Assembly: GCA_965249215.1 (NCBI GenBank)
Contig: CBDFLN010000002.1
Location: 1,674,001-1,738,000, forward strand
Reading direction: 5' to 3'
DNA from: G963667675 sp965249215
Lineage (GTDB): Bacteria; Chloroflexota; Dehalococcoidia; Lucifugimonadales; UBA3495
Length of the DNA stretch: 64,000 bases
Shown here: positions 43,115 through 52,812 of the stretch, one piece after another
Position numbering within the stretch: the first letter of the stretch is position 1
Layout of the letters: the number at the start of each line of letters is the position of its first letter
Program-made: the position numbers and the translations under genes
The notes under the pieces: generated by a model
Databases searched by the model: none
Told to the model about the DNA's origin: nothing
Seen by the model: the letters and a program-made list of their open reading frames with translations, nothing else

Positions 43115-44588
43115 CGGACCAATAGCTTCGTACGCCTCAGTGTGCTGACCACCTCGACGATATTCCGGACACTTGTGGCAAGCCTGTTGGTCGGTGTTTC
43201 ACGAGACTGGTCGGCCCCAAAGCGGAATAGTTTGAGCAGGTTGTGGCCGGTGCAGATCAGCGACCACTCGCCGCTGACCTTCTCCAGGCCCCGTAGCAGG
43301 AACTGGCGGAAGCCTCGGCCCTGCTTGATCTGGCCGAATACAGGCTCCACTGTCGCCATGCGCAAGGCGTAACGTTGCCGACCCCGTTTGGTCTGCAGCT
43401 TCCGGCGCATCCGATCCCTGGTGGGCATATGACTGGGTATGCGACCTCGGGGCGCGGGCGACGGCACTCTGCCGTGGCGGGTCTGCTCCGGCGCGACGAA
43501 CGGGTCCACGCACAGCCTGTAGAGACCTTCAACCGCCTGTGCCGAGTAGTAACCGGCGTCGGCGGATACCTCTTTGGGCACTGCGCCGACGTTGTCTATG
43601 GCCTCCTCCACCATCGCCACCGCCTGCTGCTTGTCCGAAGTCTGGTTGGTGGCGTGAGCCGCCACGATCACCTGGTAGGCACTGTCCACCACCGCTTGAC
43701 AGTTGTAAGCCTGCAGGAAGTCCCGTCCGCCCGGCGCCGGCATGATGTGCGACTCAGGATCGGTGAAGTTGCGCTGGGCTTTGTCGTCGGGAACCCCCGA
43801 ATGACCCTTGCCCGCGGCCTCAGCCTGCTCCGCAGCCACCTGAGCTTCGGCCTCTAACGCCGCCATCGCCTCCCGTATCTTCTCCAACCGCCCCTCCCGA
43901 AAAGCCAACTCCTCCGGCAGTTCATCCCCGCGCTTGCTCTGTCCGTACCATCGGTCCTCTTCGTCATCAACCTCCTGGGCACGCCGCAGCAACTCCTCAA
44001 CCTCCCCCGCCAACTGCGCCTCCTTCTCTTTCATCCGACCATAGCTCATCGCCTTGTGCCTCGATGCGTTGGCCCTCACTTTGGTGCCGTCCAACGCCAC
44101 GTGACCCAGCTTCACCAGCCCCGCCCGCCGGCACAACGCCAATACTTGCAAGAACAGCCCCGACAGCGCATCCAGATTGTCCTTGCGGAAGTCCGAGATG
44201 GTCCGGAAATCCGGCGTGTTGTTCGCCGCCAGTACACGGAAGGCTATGTCCTCGTGGAGTCGCTGGGCGATTCGTCGGGAAGATGCCACCCCGACGCAGT
44301 AACCGTAAAGCAACACCTTGACCATCATCCGCGGATGATACGGTGGGCCACCTCTACTCTCCCCCTCGTAGCGGGCAGTGATCTCCGATAGCTCCAACTC
44401 GTCCACGACGTCGGAGACGAAGTAAGCCAGATGGTCATCTGGCAACCACTCCCGCATTGCCGCTGGCAAAAGCAACTGCTGGTCTGGATCATAGGGACGG
44501 TAGGTCTTGCTCATCGCCCGCTCCCCACTACTCAACTGCGCCTATTCTACCCCAAACCACTCGCCTGCCGTGTTTCTCGGACAGGCTG
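43029..44588 (-). mobile_element. IS1182-family insertion sequence, copy 2, intact
   Basis: 1,560 bases between CTAG at 43025-43028 and CTAG at 44589-44592. Ends CAGCCCGTCTGAGGATTAGC and, on the other side, the reverse of CAGCCTGTCCGAG. Nearly identical to copy 1 at 23772, so one derives from the other recently. Confidence 0.93.
43075..44514 (-). CDS. IS1182-family transposase, intact
   Basis: 479 residues from the ATG at 44514 (GGGGAGC upstream). The N-terminal DUF772 region (REWLPDDHLAYFVSDVVDEL, RMMVKVLLYGYCVGVASSRR) precedes the DDE domain: Asp in GHVALDGTKVRANAS, Asp in KEVSADAGYYSAQAV, Glu in MATVEPVFGQIKQGRGFRQF. Complete, so this copy is probably the active source. Its 3' end is antisense to the altered end of recombinase 2. 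Confidence 0.93.
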   Translation of the reverse strand: MSKTYRPYDPDQQLLLPAAMREWLPDDHLAYFVSDVVDELELSEITARYEGESRGGPPYHPRMMVKVLLYGYCVGVASSRRIAQRLHEDIAFRVLAANNTPDFRTISDFRKDNLDALSGLFLQVLALCRRAGLVKLGHVALDGTKVRANASRHKAMSYGRMKEKEAQLAGEVEELLRRAQEVDDEEDRWYGQSKRGDELPEELAFREGRLEKIREAMAALEAEAQVAAEQAEAAGKGHSGVPDDKAQRNFTDPESHIMPAPGGRDFLQAYNCQAVVDSAYQVIVAAHATNQTSDKQQAVAMVEEAIDNVGAVPKEVSADAGYYSAQAVEGLYRLCVDPFVAPEQTRHGRVPSPAPRGRIPSHMPTRDRMRRKLQTKRGRQRYALRMATVEPVFGQIKQGRGFRQFLLRGLEKVSGEWSLICTGHNLLKLFRFGADQSRETPTNRLATSVRNIVEVVSTLRRTKLLVRQWLHPATIIVAV

Positions 44589-44616
44589 CTAGCCTGAAAT
44601 TGAGGATGACTCTTGC

Positions 44617-45410
44617 ATGGGCAGCCTTTTGGAGAAACTCAAGCGGAATCAACGGAGGGGAAGCAAGCCTCGTTGCCATTGGCTGACACATGGTGCACCT
44701 AGGCAGGTGGCAAGTCGGCTGAACGCACTGACCGAACCGTGGGGCTCAGTGTCCGCGGGCGACCGCTGGATGCCGGAGGGATTCGACCAAGTTGACGAAG
44801 CGCAACTACACTGGTCCCACAGGCTTCTGCGAATGCAGGATTGTGAGGCGAGTGGTGGCTGTCGGAACGCAGCGATGACTCCCAGACGCCTAACTGGGAC
44901 ATCGCAAGCACATGCACCGTGAGAGGGCACAATGGGTTACTCCTAGTGGAGGCAAAGGCGCACACTCGAGAACTGAAGGCTGAAGATCGATCTGGTGGGA
45001 GCCGCCCAAACCGCGCACGGATTGCCGGCTGCATCGAGGAGACTAACACCGCGTTGGCGTATCAGACAGGCCTTGACTGGGCACTGTCACATGAGCATCG
45101 CTACCAGATGGCCAACCGCTTCGCTTGGTCTTACAAGCTAATGGAACTCGGCTATTCCGTGATCCTTGTCTATTTGGGATTCCTCAGGGCCAATGAGATA
45201 CGGAGGGACAGGGAGCAGACTCCTTTCAACAGCCATGCCGACTGGGAAGGTCTCGTCAAGTTACACAGCGAGCCCTTGTTTCCCGTAGAGGTCTGGGACC
45301 GCCAATGGGTCATTCACGGTCTGCCTTTTGTTCCGCACATCTCTTCAATGGAGACACCCTACTACGGCCCAATGAAGGAGACTGACGATGTGGGGGCGAG
45401 AGGAGTCTAA
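44617..45410 (+). pseudogene. Frameshifted nuclease-like gene of unknown family
   Basis: ATG at 44617 with GAGGA upstream, 19 bases after the pre-insertion stop of recombinase 2, so the two were once adjacent in one operon. The first frame gives MGSLLEKLKRNQRRGSKPRC and HWLTHGAPRQVASRLNALTE. Near 44835-44850 the frame changes. The second frame continues GEWWLSERSDDSQTPNWDIA, then GLLLVEAKAHTRELKAE, then YQMANRFAWSYKLMELGYSV and ending about 45410. NWDIAS and VEAKAH look like the Asp and Glu-x-Lys of a PD-(D/E)XK nuclease fold (inference from motif only). One indel separates the frames: mutation or sequencing error. Confidence 0.6.
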
Positions 45411-45894
45411 TTCTACAAGAACTCTCCCTAATTCGTCGCGGAAGCCTTCAAGGTCATCCACGAGAGTGACCTGAAGCATTCTTCGTAGTAATCGCAATGT
45501 GGGCTTCTCTGGTCATTGAACCCTAGTCCCAACCGAATCTACAGCCCAAGAATACTGCGGGTTATCGTTGGGATTGTAGCCCCGACAACAACTCGCCGAT
45601 AGTCGCACTTTGCTATTCTTGGGATAAATCGCCAGTACCCAACAGTTTTATAGCCAAAATGGTCATAGTTCTACCGCCATTCCCTCCGCCACGAATTGTC
45701 TTCTCGGACAGTTCCGTAAAGCCTCAACACCGCTATTTCTTTAGCTGGCTTAGTGAGCACGGTGCTTGACCGCCCTTTGGCTACGTGAGGCTGGATCCTC
45801 TATGAGCTAGCCGGCATAGCTGGTGCTTCGGGCAGGCTACAGCAGGTGGCCAGACCGCGGCCCCGCCAATAAAATCGTCACATGAGGACCTGCG
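45411..45894. other. Intergenic stretch without recognised features
   Basis: No plausible gene, palindrome family member or RNA gene is seen between the nuclease-like pseudogene and the end of the convergent MFS gene. It is more A+T-rich than the surrounding sequence, which suits the edge of a mobile region. Confidence 0.5.
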
Positions 45895-47265
45895 CTAGGA
45901 GCTTTTCGCCGTTCCGGGAGTGAACTTTGGGGGATCCCCGACGATTAAGAACAGGAAAGACCAGGAAAAGGCGACGGCGGCGATGGTCAGGAGAGCAACA
46001 TCGTAGGTCCCGGTGGCGTCTCGCATAAATCCGGCAAAGAGGGGCGCTATAAACGGGGCTATGCTGGTCGGCACCCTGGCTATGCCGCTGATGGCGGCGA
46101 ACGCCTTACGGCCAAAGTAGACTCCTCGTATCGCATGGGTCACCGGGAAGCGCGCGCCGTATCCTACTCCCCACAACACGGCGAAGACAAAGAGCATCTC
46201 CACGCTGTGCGCCAGCACCAGGACCGCCACTGACAGGGACTGCAGGACGGAGAACACGCAAGCCACCATCCTGATGGGAAATCTGTCACCAAGGTAGCCG
46301 CCCACCAGCATGAAAATAGCGGTTGTCCCTGTGTAGACGGCCGTCACAACGCCTATGGTCTGAAGGGAGAAGCCGCGGTCGTCGAGCATAAGCCCCAGGT
46401 GGACCAGTATCACGGCGATAACGCTGTTAAAGACAGTCTCAATGGAGGTGAGCAACCAGAAGGTCTTGGACCTGAGGGCCTCCTGCCAGGTATATCCTTC
46501 CTCCTCTGCCTCCGTATTGCCGGCGCTGGAATTGCCGGAAGATGCGGCGGTGGGCAAGGGCGGGTCGCCGTCAGGTCTTAAGCCCAGGTCCTCCGGGCGA
46601 TTGTGCACCAGCCGGGATATCGGAAAGGCGATGGCAATTATCAGGAACCCAATGAAAAGAGCGGTGTTGCTCCAACCAAAGCGCTCCGAAATGTCCGGGT
46701 CCGTCCCGCCGATGGACCAGGCCAGCAACAAGGGTATGACGATTCCCCCAATTGCCAACCCCTCCGCCAGCAGCGACATTGCCCGGGACTTATAACGGAT
46801 AAACCAGCTGTTCATCACGGTCTGCATTGGGAGCGTGCCGGCCAGGCCCGAGCCCAGGCTAAGGATGAAGAAAGCCGTATAGAGCTGCCACAGTTCCCGT
46901 ACCTGGCTGAACCATACGAAGCCGAGTCCAAAAATGGTCAGACCTACGAACACCATTCGACGGGGACCCAACTGTTGGACCAGGAACCCTTTCACCGGGC
47001 CCAGAATCCCCCCCTCGGCCTGGGTGACAGCAAAGGCCCAAGACATTTGACCAGCAGTCCAGCCAAAAGCGTTTCGCAACACAGGATTCCATATCGGCAG
47101 GCCCCAGTAGAAAGGCGTATTTCCCAGGACAGCGATCAAAGCGCCGAGACCGGCCATAAGCCAGCCGCGGAACATCCCCCGCAACCGGCGGTTGACCTCG
47201 GGGACGCCTGCAAGGGCCATGAGCAATAAGCCCGAGGCCAGGAACAGCAGACCGACGGACGTCAT
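45895..47265 (-). CDS. MFS transporter (MCT/OFA-like)
   Basis: 456 residues from the ATG at 47265, with GGAAGG ten bases upstream; a TTG at 47283 is an alternative. Twelve membrane segments with a long central loop (residues about 230-255: EDLGLRPDGDPPLPTAASSG and so on), as in monocarboxylate- or oxalate:formate-type carriers. MFRGWLMAGLGALIAVLGNT opens the first transporter helix after a separate N-terminal helix. VLQSLSVAVLVLAHSVEMLF lies in the second half. Substrate unknown. Confidence 0.82.
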   Translation of the reverse strand: MTSVGLLFLASGLLLMALAGVPEVNRRLRGMFRGWLMAGLGALIAVLGNTPFYWGLPIWNPVLRNAFGWTAGQMSWAFAVTQAEGGILGPVKGFLVQQLGPRRMVFVGLTIFGLGFVWFSQVRELWQLYTAFFILSLGSGLAGTLPMQTVMNSWFIRYKSRAMSLLAEGLAIGGIVIPLLLAWSIGGTDPDISERFGWSNTALFIGFLIIAIAFPISRLVHNRPEDLGLRPDGDPPLPTAASSGNSSAGNTEAEEEGYTWQEALRSKTFWLLTSIETVFNSVIAVILVHLGLMLDDRGFSLQTIGVVTAVYTGTTAIFMLVGGYLGDRFPIRMVACVFSVLQSLSVAVLVLAHSVEMLFVFAVLWGVGYGARFPVTHAIRGVYFGRKAFAAISGIARVPTSIAPFIAPLFAGFMRDATGTYDVALLTIAAVAFSWSFLFLIVGDPPKFTPGTAKSS

Positions 47266-47438
47266 GGCGCGGGAGCCTTCCAATTAAGCTTGGGAGCGGG
47301 CGCTCCTGTCAGATACGTTGTCAACGGACCCTCATTGGTTTGACGGCGCCAAGGACGGGTTGGGGGTTGGGCGCAGTCCATTTGCAACAGTTCCCACTAG
47401 TATATAAGCTGGAGTCGCGACAGCCTTATCCGGTTTAG

Positions 47439-49157
47439 CCCGAATCCACCGAAGGACACCGATGGACGGCGTGAGGAAAGCGGAAGGGGGATGAGGGAGC
47501 TACAGGGGAAATAGCCTGGGTTCCATTTGGGGTAGGGAGGTCGGCGGACGGTCTTCATCGCCGCACAGGGGCCCCTATGGGCGTCTGCAGGAGCTGCGAT
47601 GCGCGGGATGGCGAGAGAATACGCAGCAGGGAACTCTCTCGGACCGGGCTGGCGCGAGTCTGCGGGGATCTTCGGTTGTCCGGTGGGTGGGTCGGTCGCC
47701 GACGGTGCCGTCAGGCCGGGAGTGGAATGGCTCGCAGCCGGGCCAAGGCGCGGCTGAACTTCTCAGCCCAAGGCCAGCGATCCGGAAGATGCAGGGTCAA
47801 CCGGCGTGCCGAGCGGGTGAGCCGTCCGGCCAGGGAGAAGAACCGCCGCCGGAGGGTCTTGGTGGTGGCTATCCGCTCTCCCAGACCGATCCGCGCGGTC
47901 CAGCGGGCCAGGTTGTGGGCCATCGTCTGGACGGCCAGCCAGGCGCCGTTGGCGGCGAAGCGGCCCGAGGGGAGATGGTTCAGCCCGACGCCGTACTTGA
48001 GGTCGCGTATGGCATTCTCGATCTCGGCGTGGCGGCGATGGTCAGCCTCCAGTTCGAGCAACTCCCCGTCCCGGTCGGTGATGAACCCGTGATAGCTGTA
48101 TTTGGCGAAGAGGGCCAACTGGGAACCGGGCGTGGGCTTCACACGCCGGACGATGAGCCGCACCGGCGCGGCGTCAGGTTCACTCTGGAAGGGAGTGCAG
48201 GTGGTCTCGGCCACATCGGCGGCGCCGTCCATCCAGTAGGGAATGGGAGTCCAGGCATCCTCGGGTATCGTCTCGATGAGATTGCGCAGGCTCTTGTGCT
48301 GGCGGATGGTGATGGAGAAGCGGACATCCATCTTGCGGCAGACGGATACCACGCCATGAGTGTAGAACCCGCTGTCGGCCCGTAGCGTGAGTCGTCCGTT
48401 GGCCCCGGCGTAGCGTACCCGCCCCACCGTCTCCCGCAGAAAGTGGGCGGCGCCCCGGGCGGTGTTGGCGCGGCCCTCGCGCAGCCGGGACATCAGCACG
48501 TCGCCGGTGCCGGCGGCGACGGCCAACAGCGGGTGATAGCCCCGCTTGCCGGTATAGCCGTGGTGGCGTGCGCCCTCCTTGGCCAGTCCGTAGGTCTCGC
48601 AGATGGTGGAGTCCAGGTCAATGGTCAGGGGCCCGTCGCCGGGTCCCGCCCCGGCCTGCCAAGCCCGGGCCAGCAACTCGCGGCTCACCCGGTCGAGTTG
48701 ACGGACGTGGCCCCACCGGAAGCTGCGCAGGAAGGTGCCCAGGGTGGATGGCGCCTTGACCGTGCCGCCCAGGGTGCAGGCCGTCCCCCCGGTGCGCAAC
48801 ACATCGGCGTCGTCAATGCAGTCGCCCCCAGCCAGCGCAGACGCCACCAGCGTCATCATCTTGTCGCTCGTGTTCGCCCGCCCCGGGGCATCGCCCAGGT
48901 CGAGGCGCTGCCGGACGAGTTCGGGCAGGCCGAGGTGCCGCGCCAGGGTGGCCGGAAGGAGCAGCCCGGCATTGGCCACCAAGCGGCGGTCGTCGAAGGT
49001 GATTTGGATCCGGTCGGGGTGGTTGCGTGGCAGCATCTATTGGGTGCTCCTTTTCCGGGGTCGGTTTTTTGCTACAAAACCATTATCCCAGAAGCACAGG
49101 AGCACCTTCTTGCCGCTTCAGGACGCTAACCCGACGCCCTCCTTCGGTGGATTCGGG
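47439..49157 (-). mobile_element. IS1380-family insertion sequence, 1,719 bp
   Basis: Inverted ends CCCGAATCCACCGAAGGA at 47439 and the reverse at 49157. Flanked by TTTAG at 47434-47438 and TTTAG at 49158-49162, a five-base target duplication. Transposase intact. The flanks do not belong to a recognisable gene; it lies between an MFS gene and an aldo/keto reductase. Confidence 0.93.
47711..49036 (-). CDS. IS1380-family transposase
   Basis: 441 residues, AAGGAG before the ATG. DDE-type enzyme: first Asp in PLTIDLDSTICETYG, second in LTLRADSGFYTHGVV, and Glu in HAEIENAIRDLKYGVGLNHL. Typical IS1380 blocks such as GYTGKRGYHPLLAV and NGAWLAVQTMAHNLARW are present. Full family length. The roughly 270 bases between its stop and the left inverted repeat are non-coding. 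Confidence 0.94.
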   Translation of the reverse strand: MLPRNHPDRIQITFDDRRLVANAGLLLPATLARHLGLPELVRQRLDLGDAPGRANTSDKMMTLVASALAGGDCIDDADVLRTGGTACTLGGTVKAPSTLGTFLRSFRWGHVRQLDRVSRELLARAWQAGAGPGDGPLTIDLDSTICETYGLAKEGARHHGYTGKRGYHPLLAVAAGTGDVLMSRLREGRANTARGAAHFLRETVGRVRYAGANGRLTLRADSGFYTHGVVSVCRKMDVRFSITIRQHKSLRNLIETIPEDAWTPIPYWMDGAADVAETTCTPFQSEPDAAPVRLIVRRVKPTPGSQLALFAKYSYHGFITDRDGELLELEADHRRHAEIENAIRDLKYGVGLNHLPSGRFAANGAWLAVQTMAHNLARWTARIGLGERIATTKTLRRRFFSLAGRLTRSARRLTLHLPDRWPWAEKFSRALARLRAIPLPA

Positions 49158-49258
49158 TTTAGTCTGTGCGCCACAGTAGCCCCTGAGGTTGGGTCGAGAG
49201 TATTGGCGCCAATGGGCAGGCTCCGGGATTGTCAGGATTGGTTGGAGGCGGCAGGTTA

Positions 49259-50230
49259 GTGGAATACCGAAAATTAGGTCCAACGGACATGACGGTTTCG
49301 GCGCTGGGTTACGGCGGTGAGGATGATTGAAGGCTGGGTCGCCCCTGGGGTGAGGAATTCATCAATCACATGGTCACCATCGTGAATCGCGCCATAGACC
49401 GGGGGGTCAACTGCTTCGATACGGCGCCGACGTATGGATTGGGAGACTCGGAACGCATATTGGGCAGGGCCCTGGGCCCGCGCCGCAAAGACGTGCTGGT
49501 GGTGACCAAATGCGGCAGTCGCAGGGATAGCCGGAGAGACGTTATCCTCTCTTCGGTCGACCAGAGCCTGCAGAGGTTGCAGACGGATTACTTAGACGTG
49601 CTGCTGGTCCACTTGCCGGATGTAGACACGCCATTCGAGGAAACTTTGGGCGCCCTGGACAGCTTGGTACAGCAAGGAAAAGTCAGGGCCGTCGGCGTGT
49701 CTAATTTCACCCTGGACCAGCTCAAGGAATGTCAGGCGATTCGGCCGATTCAGGTGGTCCAATACTATCTCAACATGTTCGACCGGCGGACGGAGCCGGA
49801 GATTTTCCCCTATTGCCGGCAACAAGGCATCGGCGTAATGGTATCCGCGCCGCTGGGCGTCGGCATGCTGACGGGCACCTTTACTGAGGACACGAAGTTT
49901 GGAGACAACGACTGGCGGGGTACGGGCGACTACCGCGTATTTCATGCGGGGATGTATGACCGGGAGCATTGGCAACGAAACCTGCGGCTTGTTGAGGACT
50001 TGAAACCTATTGCAGAGAAGCGGGGCAAGACCATAGCTCAGCTTGCTTTGAGATGGGTCTTGGCCAACCCCGCCGTGAGCGTAGCCCTGGTCGGGACTCT
50101 AAATCTTCACGAGTTAGACGAGGACTTAGGAGCCCTTGGTTGTGCCGTGTCGGGGGAGGGCATGCGGCAGATAGATGAGGTGTTCGCCAAGTACGGCGTA
50201 GATACCAATCCCGACATAAGCCTTCATTGA
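49259..50230 (+). pseudogene. Aldo/keto reductase with early nonsense codon
   Basis: A GTG at 49259 with GGAGG upstream opens EYRKLGPTDMTVSALGYGGE, identical in style to the paralogs at 18472 and 58889. TGA at 49328-49330 (codon 24) interrupts the frame. It then continues WGEEFINHMVTIVNRAIDRG and so on to 50230. The rest is intact with a full tetrad: CFDTAPTYGLGDSE, VLVVTKCG, DVLLVHLPD. Restart at ATG 49370 would lose the first beta strands and should not fold normally. The nearby IS1380 ends 102 bases upstream, so its promoter region may also have been displaced. Confidence 0.8.
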
Positions 50231-50328
50231 AATAGCGGAGTCCGTTTTGTCCGAGCCGTCCAAGGGAGCGCAATTGTTTCTAGACTAAGTCAACTATTCC
50301 TTTGAATCAGGGTTCGCATAGGAGCGCT

Positions 50329-51315
50329 ATGGTGGAGCAGAGACAAGTGGGAAGTACCGGGGTTGGCTTATCGTCAATTGGGTTAGGGAGCGATATGTTC
50401 GGGGTACGGCTGGACGAGCGAGAGTGCTTCCACATCTTGGACTACGTGTTGGAGAAGGGAATAACCTACCTGGATACGGCGGAATGGTACGGCAACGGGA
50501 TGTCGGAGCGGATTATAGGCAACTGGATGCGCGAGAGAAGATGCCGGGATCGGGTTACAGTCCTCACAAAGTTCTTCCCACCCAATGCGACCACTTGGGG
50601 TGACCGGGAATACGTTCGCCAAGCACTGGACGCCAGCCTCTCTCGCTTGCAATCCGACTATGTCGACATCTACATGATGCACTTTCCAGACCCCAACGTG
50701 CCCATAGAAGAGACGCTATCCACACTATCAGAGGAGGCCGAAGCAGGACGAGTCCGTGCCCTGGGGTGCAGCAATTTCAACGCCAAGCAACTGGAGGAGG
50801 CCCTGGAAGTAAGCGCATTGGGCGGATACCACAGTTTCGCGGTCCACCAACCGGAGTACAACTTGGTCATGCCCCCTTACGCCGGGGTCGAGGACCCTGA
50901 CTATGTTTACCACCCGGTGGGACTATATGAACTCGAAGAGCAGATATTTCCTCATTGCCAAAGGGAAAACATCGCCAGCACGATATACAGTCCGCTGGGC
51001 GGTGGATTCCTGAGCGGTCAATATTCGCTGGGAGCCCCGCCGCCGGAAAGCAGCCGGGCCAAAGGGAATCAGAAGTACATTGATCGTAGGTTTACGGAAC
51101 GCAATTTCCAGATCCTGGACCAGTTGCAGGCCAAGGCCGGTGAATTGGGCATGCCGGTCTACAACTTGGCGATGGCTTGGGCTATGACGCACCCGGCGGC
51201 GACTTCGACCATTACAGGTGCGCGTCGCCTGGAGCACATCGACAATGCGCTGGAAGCATCGGAGACCCGCCTTGACCCCGGCCTGAGAGCTGAAATGACC
51301 GCCTGGACCCGATAG
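50329..51315 (+). CDS. Aldo/keto reductase
   Basis: 328 residues; the ATG at 50329 has AGGAG upstream. Complete tetrad: Asp/Tyr in YLDTAEWYGNGMSERIIG, Lys in VTVLTKFFPP, His in DIYMMHFPDPN. The C-terminal block STITGARRLEHIDNALEASE binds the cofactor. It has a longer middle loop (YAGVEDPDYVYHPVGLYELE) than the other three reductases here and belongs to a different subgroup (potassium-channel-beta/YghZ-like). Probably reduces or oxidises small carbonyls or alcohols. Confidence 0.9.
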   Translation: MVEQRQVGSTGVGLSSIGLGSDMFGVRLDERECFHILDYVLEKGITYLDTAEWYGNGMSERIIGNWMRERRCRDRVTVLTKFFPPNATTWGDREYVRQALDASLSRLQSDYVDIYMMHFPDPNVPIEETLSTLSEEAEAGRVRALGCSNFNAKQLEEALEVSALGGYHSFAVHQPEYNLVMPPYAGVEDPDYVYHPVGLYELEEQIFPHCQRENIASTIYSPLGGGFLSGQYSLGAPPPESSRAKGNQKYIDRRFTERNFQILDQLQAKAGELGMPVYNLAMAWAMTHPAATSTITGARRLEHIDNALEASETRLDPGLRAEMTAWTR

Positions 51316-51387
51316 CGCTGATTAGCGACAATTCGAATCCGTTAGGCTTGCCACACCGACCCATATGGAGTGGACGAGCGCGAATTG

Positions 51388-51416
51388 TTGACAGGCGTCA
51401 TCAGTTAAAGCACAAT
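51388..51416 (+). promoter_or_regulatory. Promoter candidate for the second amidohydrolase
   Basis: Perfect TTGACA (51388-51393), 17 bases, CACAAT (51411-51416). About 117 bases before the gene. Confidence 0.35.
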
Positions 51417-51532
51417 TGGGGTTGCAGGCGTGAGGCGGGGTTGATCGGGCCAGCTAATAATTGTTACTCATACCCGCGGATGGGAAGTCGCCAACAAAGT
51501 TTCAGTAAGAAAAGATAGTTGGGAGGTCAATC

Positions 51533-52669
51533 ATGTCCAGCTACAAGGTAATATCATCGGACAACCACATCGTAGAGCCCCCAGACCTGTGGACCAGTAG
51601 GATCGAGTCAAAGTACACGTGGCGCGCACCCCACGTTGAGAGTTTTGAAAACGGCGACGTGTGGATGTGCGACGGCCACAAAGTGCTTGGCGCTTCGACC
51701 GGGGTCAATGTCGGAAACAGGTTTGTAGACCCGGACAACAAGACGTTCAACTCCAGGCGCGAAGACGCCCGTCCTGGGGGTTGGATTCCCGAAGAGCACG
51801 TCAAAGACCTGGATACCGATGGAATGTACATGAGCATCGTCTATCCAACGGTCGGGTTTATGCTCTTCGGCATCCCGGATAGCCTGCTGTTAGACTCAAT
51901 CTGCAGGAGCTACAACGATTGGGTAGCAGAATTTTGCGGCGCGATCCCCAAGCGGCTCAAGGGTATCGCAATGCTCAACAACGACGACGTTGGCGTGGCG
52001 GTGAAGGAGTTGGAACGCTGCGCCAAGATGGGCTATGTGGGGGCTATGATCCCCGTCTATCCAATCCCGGAGCAACTCTACGATAACGAGGCTTACGAAC
52101 CCCTTTGGGCTGCCGCCCAGGACTTGGGGATGCCCCTTAGCCTGCACATAAACGGCAACCGTTTTTCATACTGGGACCCCGCTACGGCCAGGGCCGCCTT
52201 CGAATGCAACGCTGACTATTGGCCGCGGATGTCCCTTACCGATATTATCCTCAGCGGCGTTTTTGAGCGCTATCCGAAACTCCAAGTGGGCTCCGTGGAG
52301 CATGAGCTGTCCTGGGCTTTCCACTTCCTGGACCGGCTCGACTACACTTACACCGACCGTATGCCGCCGCCAGCTGACCCCGACCGACCCCGTGAATTGC
52401 ACCACCGGGCCCGGTTCAAGGACGGCATCCTTCCCAGCGACTATTTCCGCAGCAACTGTTTCATGGGCTTCCAAGAAGATGCCCTAGGCATCCAGATGCG
52501 GGACATGATAGGTGTGGACACCCTGCAGTGGGGGTCGGACTATCCCCACAGTGAGTCGACCTTCCCTAGGAGCCAGGAAATTCTCGACAACATTCTGGCG
52601 GACTGTACCGAGGAGGAAAAGGCCAAGATTGTCGGTGGCAACGCCGCCAGGATATACCGCCTGGGTTAG
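51533..52669 (+). CDS. Amidohydrolase (amidohydrolase_2 family), paralog of 1996
   Basis: 378 residues, GGGAGG before the ATG. SSYKVISSDNHIVEPPDLWT parallels the first copy, as do IPKRLKGIAMLNNDDVGVAV and LQWGSDYPHSESTFPRSQEI. It keeps Asp10, His12 and the C-terminal GSDYPH. Differences lie around YPIPEQLYDNEAYEPLWAAA and the insertion DRMPPPADPDRPRELHHRAR, so the substrate may differ. It is near an aldo/keto reductase and a flavin monooxygenase, as the first copy is near flavin oxidoreductases. Confidence 0.87.
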   Translation: MSSYKVISSDNHIVEPPDLWTSRIESKYTWRAPHVESFENGDVWMCDGHKVLGASTGVNVGNRFVDPDNKTFNSRREDARPGGWIPEEHVKDLDTDGMYMSIVYPTVGFMLFGIPDSLLLDSICRSYNDWVAEFCGAIPKRLKGIAMLNNDDVGVAVKELERCAKMGYVGAMIPVYPIPEQLYDNEAYEPLWAAAQDLGMPLSLHINGNRFSYWDPATARAAFECNADYWPRMSLTDIILSGVFERYPKLQVGSVEHELSWAFHFLDRLDYTYTDRMPPPADPDRPRELHHRARFKDGILPSDYFRSNCFMGFQEDALGIQMRDMIGVDTLQWGSDYPHSESTFPRSQEILDNILADCTEEEKAKIVGGNAARIYRLG

Positions 52670-52812
52670 GACCTGATGCCGGGCCCTGCCCGGACATTCG
52701 CGATCGGCATATTGACTTCGGTGCTCGAACAGGGATTCCGCCGGGCTATCGCGCGGGACAGTGGCACGCGCCGAGGACAAACGGGACTTAGTGCCCCAGG
52801 TTGGCTGATGAC

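Noticed and set aside
51388..51416. Shared regulatory site of the two amidohydrolases
   Set aside because: Both have TTGACA and nearby GGCGTC/TTAAAG words, but the spacings differ, so homology of the promoters is not supported.
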